This document shows, in pieces, positions 5,888-8,160 of a DNA stretch of 8,160 bases (positions are counted from its first letter, which is position 1; each line of letters begins with the position of its first letter). The translations under genes were made by a program, and so were the position numbers. Where the stretch lies: positions 1 through 8,160 of the forward strand of contig CALAMX010000096.1 in the NCBI GenBank assembly GCA_937925755.1, given 5' to 3'. Under the pieces are notes generated by a model. That model worked only from the letters and a program-made list of their open reading frames with translations, had not been told where the DNA came from and ran no database searches. The DNA comes from an uncultured Burkholderiales bacterium. Its GTDB lineage: Bacteria; Pseudomonadota; Gammaproteobacteria; Burkholderiales; Thiobacillaceae.

Positions 5888-5936
5888 GTCTGAGGACTCA
5901 GGGCTGAGGACAGAGGACGGTTGACAGAGGACTCCC
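5888..5936 (+). repeat. Heptad repeat array abutting the dnaX start codon
   Basis: Seven units fill 5888-5936: GTCTGAG, GACTCAG, GGCTGAG, then GACAGAG and its variants. The first unit begins 1 bp upstream of the dnaX ATG. It has replaced any recognisable Shine-Dalgarno sequence. Degenerate units continue towards the SRP RNA gene (GGGCTCAGAAGACCGAA near 5977-5993). Confidence 0.75.
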
Positions 5937-6015
5937 TATCCGATGGACGCTCAGGCGGTCGAGGCGACCGGCACGGGCTCAGAAGACCGAAACCAACAGA
6001 ATCCTCTGTCCTCAG
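5904..6015. repeat. 14-bp perfect inverted repeat in the dnaX leader
   Basis: CTGAGGACAGAGGA (5904-5917) is the exact reverse complement of 6002-6015. The arms are 84 bp apart and both derive from the heptad repeat family in opposite orientations. The outer arm touches the 3' end of the SRP RNA gene. In a read-through transcript from ffs into dnaX, the pair could fold and enclose most of the dnaX leader. Confidence 0.6.
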
Positions 6016-6116
6016 GTGGCGAGCCCGACCCCCGGCACTGGCATCGACCGCTATGGCTGCTTCCTTCCGGACCTGACCAGGTTCACGGCTTAGCCATGCG
6101 GGGAGACCCGCCACCC
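6015..6116 (-). ncRNA. ffs: Bacterial small signal recognition particle RNA (4.5S)
   Basis: The minus strand carries the conserved SRP RNA apical core GGTCAGGTCCGGAAGGAAGC, followed by AGCC, with the symmetric GGAA-type loop and internal loops that bind the Ffh M domain. The ends pair: GGTGGCG (6115-6109) with CGCCACC (6021-6015). This gives an RNA of about 102 nt, similar to the 114 nt of E. coli 4.5S and too short for the large type with an Alu domain. With Ffh and FtsY it targets nascent membrane proteins to the Sec translocon. Position immediately upstream of dnaX is known in several bacterial lineages. The exact ends are inferred from the closing stem. Confidence 0.95.
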
Positions 6117-6121
6117 CCCGG

Positions 6122-6130
6122 ATTCTAACA
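6122..6130 (-). promoter_or_regulatory. Extended -10 promoter of ffs
   Basis: TGTTAGAAT on the minus strand contains TAGAAT (5 of 6 matches to TATAAT) preceded by TGn, an extended -10. It ends 6 nt before the predicted RNA 5' end at 6116. No good -35 hexamer lies 16-18 bp further up, consistent with an extended -10 promoter. A perfect 5-bp dyad TGCGA-CCT-TCGCA (6134-6146, plus strand) lies just upstream. Confidence 0.55.
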
Positions 6131-6185
6131 CTATGCGACCTTCGCAGGGTTGAACATGGCTTGCAGCCCGCGGCATCCGCACAGG

Positions 6186-7259
6186 TCAGGGATCCTCCCG
6201 CTCCTCGACCGTACGGCGTTGGCGCACCGCTTCAGCCAGCTCCTCGAGTAACGGCTCGGTCTCATTCCAACCCAGGCAGGCGTCGGTGATCGACACACCA
6301 TAGGCGAGGGGCTTGCCCGGACACAGGTCCTGACGGCCGGGATTGATGTGGCTTTCCATCATCGCGCCGATGATGCGGGTGTCGCCTGCGGCGATCTGGC
6401 CAGCCACGTCGTGACAGACATCGATCTGGCGCAGGTATTGCTTTTGCGAGTTGGCGTGCGAGAAGTCGATCATCACCTGCTGGCGTAACCCGGCAGCCGC
6501 CAGCTCGGCGCAGGCGGCGTTGACACTGGCGGCATCGTAGTTGGTCGATTTGCCGCCGCGCAAGATGACGTGGCAGTCCTCGTTGCCGGCCGTCTTGAAC
6601 ACCGCCACGTGCCCAGACTTGGTGATGGAGATGAAGTGATGTCGGGCAGCCGCGGCCTTGATCGCATCCACGGCGATCTTCAGGTTTCCGTCGGTGCCGT
6701 TCTTGAAACCGACCGGACAGGACAGCCCGGAGGCCAGTTGCCGGTGTGATTGACTCTCCGTGGTGCGGGCACCGATTGCGCCCCAACTGATCAAGTCGGC
6801 AATGTACTGCGGCGAAATGAGGTCCAGGAACTCGGTGCCGCAGGGCAGCCCCAGCTCGTTGATGTCGATGAGCAGCTTGCGCGCCAGGCGCAGGCCCTCG
6901 TTGATGTCGAAGCTCTCGTTGAGGTGCGGGTCGTTGATCAGTCCCTTCCAGCCCACGGTGGTGCGTGGTTTTTCGAAATAGACACGCATGACGACCACCA
7001 GATCATGCTCGAGGCGATCGGCCAGGGCCTTGAGGCGTTTGGCGTAGTCGAGCGCCGCCACCGGGTCATGGATGGAGCAGGGGCCGACGACCACCAGCAG
7101 ACGGTCGTCCGCCCCGCGCAGGATGTCGTGTATCGCCCGGCGGGCCTGATAGGTGGTCTTGAGCGCCCGCTCGCTCGCCTTGTGCTCGCGCATGATTTGC
7201 ATCGGCGCCAGCAGCTCGTCGCCTTGCTCGATGCGGGTGTCGTCGGTGCGGTAGGTCAT
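6186..7259 (-). CDS. aroG: 3-deoxy-7-phosphoheptulonate synthase, class I, probably Phe-sensitive type
   Basis: The product is 357 residues (E. coli AroG 350, AroF 356). It condenses phosphoenolpyruvate with erythrose 4-phosphate to DAHP, the first step of the shikimate pathway. Metal ligands align with E. coli AroG numbering without offset: C61, H268, E302 and D326. Substrate residues R92, K97 and K186 are also present, with motifs GPCSIHD (59-65), KPRTTVGWKG (97-106) and GFKNGTDG (184-191). D146, P150 and S211 match the Phe-type enzyme; at the 211 position Ser goes with Phe and Gly with Tyr sensitivity in characterised relatives, so Phe feedback is likely. I chose the ATG at 7259 over an in-frame one at 7334 because of the AGGAG site and because the extension crosses a terminator hairpin. 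Downstream is ffs, which has its own promoter. Confidence 0.96.
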   Translation of the reverse strand: MTYRTDDTRIEQGDELLAPMQIMREHKASERALKTTYQARRAIHDILRGADDRLLVVVGPCSIHDPVAALDYAKRLKALADRLEHDLVVVMRVYFEKPRTTVGWKGLINDPHLNESFDINEGLRLARKLLIDINELGLPCGTEFLDLISPQYIADLISWGAIGARTTESQSHRQLASGLSCPVGFKNGTDGNLKIAVDAIKAAAARHHFISITKSGHVAVFKTAGNEDCHVILRGGKSTNYDAASVNAACAELAAAGLRQQVMIDFSHANSQKQYLRQIDVCHDVAGQIAAGDTRIIGAMMESHINPGRQDLCPGKPLAYGVSITDACLGWNETEPLLEELAEAVRQRRTVEEREDP

Positions 7260-7265
7260 CGTCTG

Positions 7266-7270
7266 CTCCT
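7266..7270 (-). promoter_or_regulatory. Ribosome binding site of aroG
   Basis: AGGAG lies 6 nt before the ATG at 7259. This is the clearest Shine-Dalgarno site in the window and it decides the aroG start against the upstream in-frame ATG at 7334. Confidence 0.8.
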
Positions 7271-7285
7271 GCGCCAGGCCCTGAA

Positions 7286-7320
7286 ACGAAAAACCGCCAG
7301 GGACGCTGGCGGTTTCGCTT
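7286..7320 (-). terminator. Rho-independent terminator hairpin in the aroG leader (attenuator)
   Basis: On the minus strand AAACCGCCA (7315-7307) and TGGCGGTTT (7299-7291) form a perfect 9-bp stem with a 7-base loop. TTTTT runs from the end of the stem, followed by CGTTTC. The hairpin lies between the leader ORF and the aroG ribosome site, where it would stop transcription before aroG. Its 5' arm can instead pair with upstream leader RNA (7346-7336), which would prevent termination. Confidence 0.7.
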
Positions 7321-7340
7321 GGCTTGGATGTCAACCCGCG

Positions 7341-7361
7341 CTAGCGCCTCCCGCCCGCTAG
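7341..7361 (-). promoter_or_regulatory. Leader hairpin 1:2 of the putative aroG attenuator
   Basis: CTAGCG (7361-7356) and CGCTAG (7346-7341) form a perfect 6-bp stem around a 9-base loop. The TAG stop codon of the leader ORF is the last triplet of the downstream arm. The downstream arm extended to 7336 (CGCTAGCGCGG) can alternatively pair with CCGCCAGCG (7312-7304), which overlaps the 5' arm of the terminator: 8 pairs with one mismatch and one bulged base. The three stems are mutually exclusive, as in classical attenuators. Confidence 0.5.
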
Positions 7362-7415
7362 GGCTGGGGAAAGACCAAAGAAAAGGCCGGATGAGAAAAG
7401 GCACGGGTGAATCAT
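7341..7415 (-). CDS. Putative leader peptide upstream of aroG (24 residues)
   Basis: From the ATG at 7415 a frame of 24 codons runs to TAG at 7343-7341. It begins MIHPCLFSSGLFFGL and has Phe at positions 7, 12 and 13, about 12% of residues and fitting the Phe-type aroG behind it. It ends inside hairpin 1:2, 26 nt before the terminator stem. Its likely role is as a sensor: ribosome progress over the Phe codons would choose between antiterminator and terminator. Weak points are that there is no Shine-Dalgarno site and that the sequence is pyrimidine-rich, so other frames also contain Phe codons. The predicted transcription start lies next to the ATG, which would make it leaderless. Confidence 0.42.
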   Translation of the reverse strand: MIHPCLFSSGLFFGLSPALAGGRR

Positions 7416-7422
7416 GGACCGA

Positions 7423-7451
7423 ATCGTAGCAAACGGGGTTCCCGCCGGCAA
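7423..7451 (-). promoter_or_regulatory. Candidate sigma-70 promoter of the aroG leader
   Basis: TTGCCG (7451-7446) and TACGAT (7428-7423) are separated by exactly 17 bp on the minus strand. Each matches 4 of 6 consensus bases. It begins just after the stop codon of the desaturase gene and would start RNA near 7416, giving an aroG leader of about 156 nt. Confidence 0.45.
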
Positions 7452-7452
7452 G

Positions 7453-8160
7453 TCAGGCGTAACTGCGCAGCTTGAGCGAGAACTGGGACAGCACCTCGAT
7501 CCCGCTTTGCTCGGCGCGCTGGCACCAATCGCGTAATTGCTGCACGAGCTGCTCGCGGGAGTGGCTGGAGCGGCTCCACAGGGCCATGAGATCCTGACGC
7601 ATCTGGTAGAGGGTCTTCAATTGCGGACTGTTGGCCAGCAGGGTCATCAGTTTGGCCCGCTCCGATTCCTGCAGCAGCCTGAAGTCCAAGCTCAGCCAGC
7701 GGCGGACCTGACGCAAGCGCACGTCCGCCAGGTCGGGAAGCCGAGCTTTGAGCCTCTTCAGTTCGTTGCCGCACACCGAACGCATCGCGCGGGTGTAACG
7801 AGTGAGCACATCGTAGCGGTGGGTGACGATGGCGGCGAGCAGCTCGGCGTCGGGGAAGTGCTTGACCTCTCCCCAACGCACGCGCGGGGCCACCTTCTTC
7901 ACCTCTGCCAGTCGCAACAGGGCCAGTAGCCGAATGTAGAGCCAGCCGATGTCGAACTCGTACCAGCGCGTCGACAGCTTGGCAGAACTCCCATAGGCGT
8001 GGTGGTTGTTGTGCAGTTCTTCTCCGCCGATCAGGATGCCCCAGGGAAAGATGTTGGTGCTGGCATCTTCGGTGAGATAGTTGCGATAGCCCCAGTAGTG
8101 GCCCAGGCCGTTGATGACGCCAGCAGCGAAGAAAGGGATCCACAGCATCTGCACCGCCCA
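7453..8160 (-). CDS. Fatty acid desaturase, C-terminal part (5' cut by window edge)
   Basis: The frame is open from the window edge to TGA at 7455-7453, 235 residues. It begins WAVQMLWIPFFAAGVINGLGHYWGYRNY. The histidine box GGEELHNNHHAYGSSAK (third iron-binding box of membrane acyl-CoA/acyl-lipid delta-9-type desaturases) lies about 45 residues in, and FDIGWLYIRLLALL is a membrane-associated segment. Enzymes of this family use a di-iron centre, O2 and an electron donor to introduce a cis double bond into fatty acyl chains. The first two His boxes lie outside the window. After the desaturase domain comes a soluble, charged, helical extension of about 130 residues, also found in related proteobacterial desaturases; its role is unknown to me. 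It may be the DesA-type enzyme. Confidence 0.88.
   Translation of the reverse strand, partial: WAVQMLWIPFFAAGVINGLGHYWGYRNYLTEDASTNIFPWGILIGGEELHNNHHAYGSSAKLSTRWYEFDIGWLYIRLLALLRLAEVKKVAPRVRWGEVKHFPDAELLAAIVTHRYDVLTRYTRAMRSVCGNELKRLKARLPDLADVRLRQVRRWLSLDFRLLQESERAKLMTLLANSPQLKTLYQMRQDLMALWSRSSHSREQLVQQLRDWCQRAEQSGIEVLSQFSLKLRSYA

Noticed and set aside
5887..6114. Extended dnaX reading frame up to 6114, adding 76 residues
   Set aside because: The extension is translated from the SRP RNA gene and the heptad array, and family members start at MVLARKWRPRSF.
7260..7334. In-frame ATG at 7334 giving aroG 25 extra residues
   Set aside because: There is no ribosome site, the extension spans the terminator hairpin, and the ATG at 7259 has AGGAG at ideal spacing and matches the family N-terminus with exact E. 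coli numbering.
7066..7404. GTG-started frame at 7404 with Phe and Trp codons as an alternative leader peptide
   Set aside because: It does not stop before the terminator and runs far into aroG in another frame; its codons beyond 7330 look like a shadow. It remains a weak alternative to the 7415 ORF.
7453..7850. C-terminal part of the desaturase as a fused transposase fragment
   Set aside because: A charged helical extension of this kind is normal in proteobacterial desaturases of this type as far as I know; no insertion boundary or transposase motif is visible.

Overview
The window comes from a GC-rich proteobacterial chromosome. It most resembles Betaproteobacteria, or a related gammaproteobacterial lineage. 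This is an inference from the protein sequences (PurB, RecR, YbaB, DnaX, class I AroG, a DesA-type desaturase) and the conserved order ffs-dnaX-ybaB-recR; no search was run.

Left part (1-973), accessory in character. A DUF4160 gene cut by the window edge overlaps a DUF2442 gene. The last codons of the DUF2442 gene lie in an imperfect palindrome resembling an integron attC site. Beyond it are a 17-codon ORF that looks like a gene start broken by a repeat beginning GGGAAGCTCTG, and, on the minus strand, a decayed reading frame with an in-frame amber codon.

Middle (974-3245). purB (adenylosuccinate lyase, purine synthesis) is on the minus strand. Upstream of it lie about 890 bp without a convincing gene. 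That stretch holds a REPIN-like pair of inverted hairpins (2569-2696), overlapping perfect palindromes (2739-2758), an AT-rich patch, a segment bounded by 11-bp direct repeats, and a second GGGAAGCTCTG element.

Right-middle (3246-6116), all minus strand: the 4.5S SRP RNA gene (ffs), dnaX (clamp-loader tau subunit), ybaB (nucleoid-associated protein) and recR (recombinational repair). A degenerate 7-bp repeat (roughly GACTGAG / GACAGAA) occurs here three times: next to the dnaX start codon, inside dnaX where it encodes the linker between the ATPase part and the C-terminal domain, and between ybaB and recR up to the recR start codon.

Right end (6186-8160), minus strand. aroG (DAHP synthase, first step of the shikimate pathway) is preceded by a 156-nt leader with a short Phe-containing ORF and three mutually exclusive stem pairings ending in a terminator-like hairpin. 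This has the architecture of a ribosome-mediated attenuator, which I did not expect from the gene annotation alone. Upstream of it is the C-terminal part of a fatty acid desaturase.

The strongest leads are the aroG attenuator and the heptad repeat family that has entered the dnaX coding sequence. I did not see a defence system, CRISPR array or intact mobile element.
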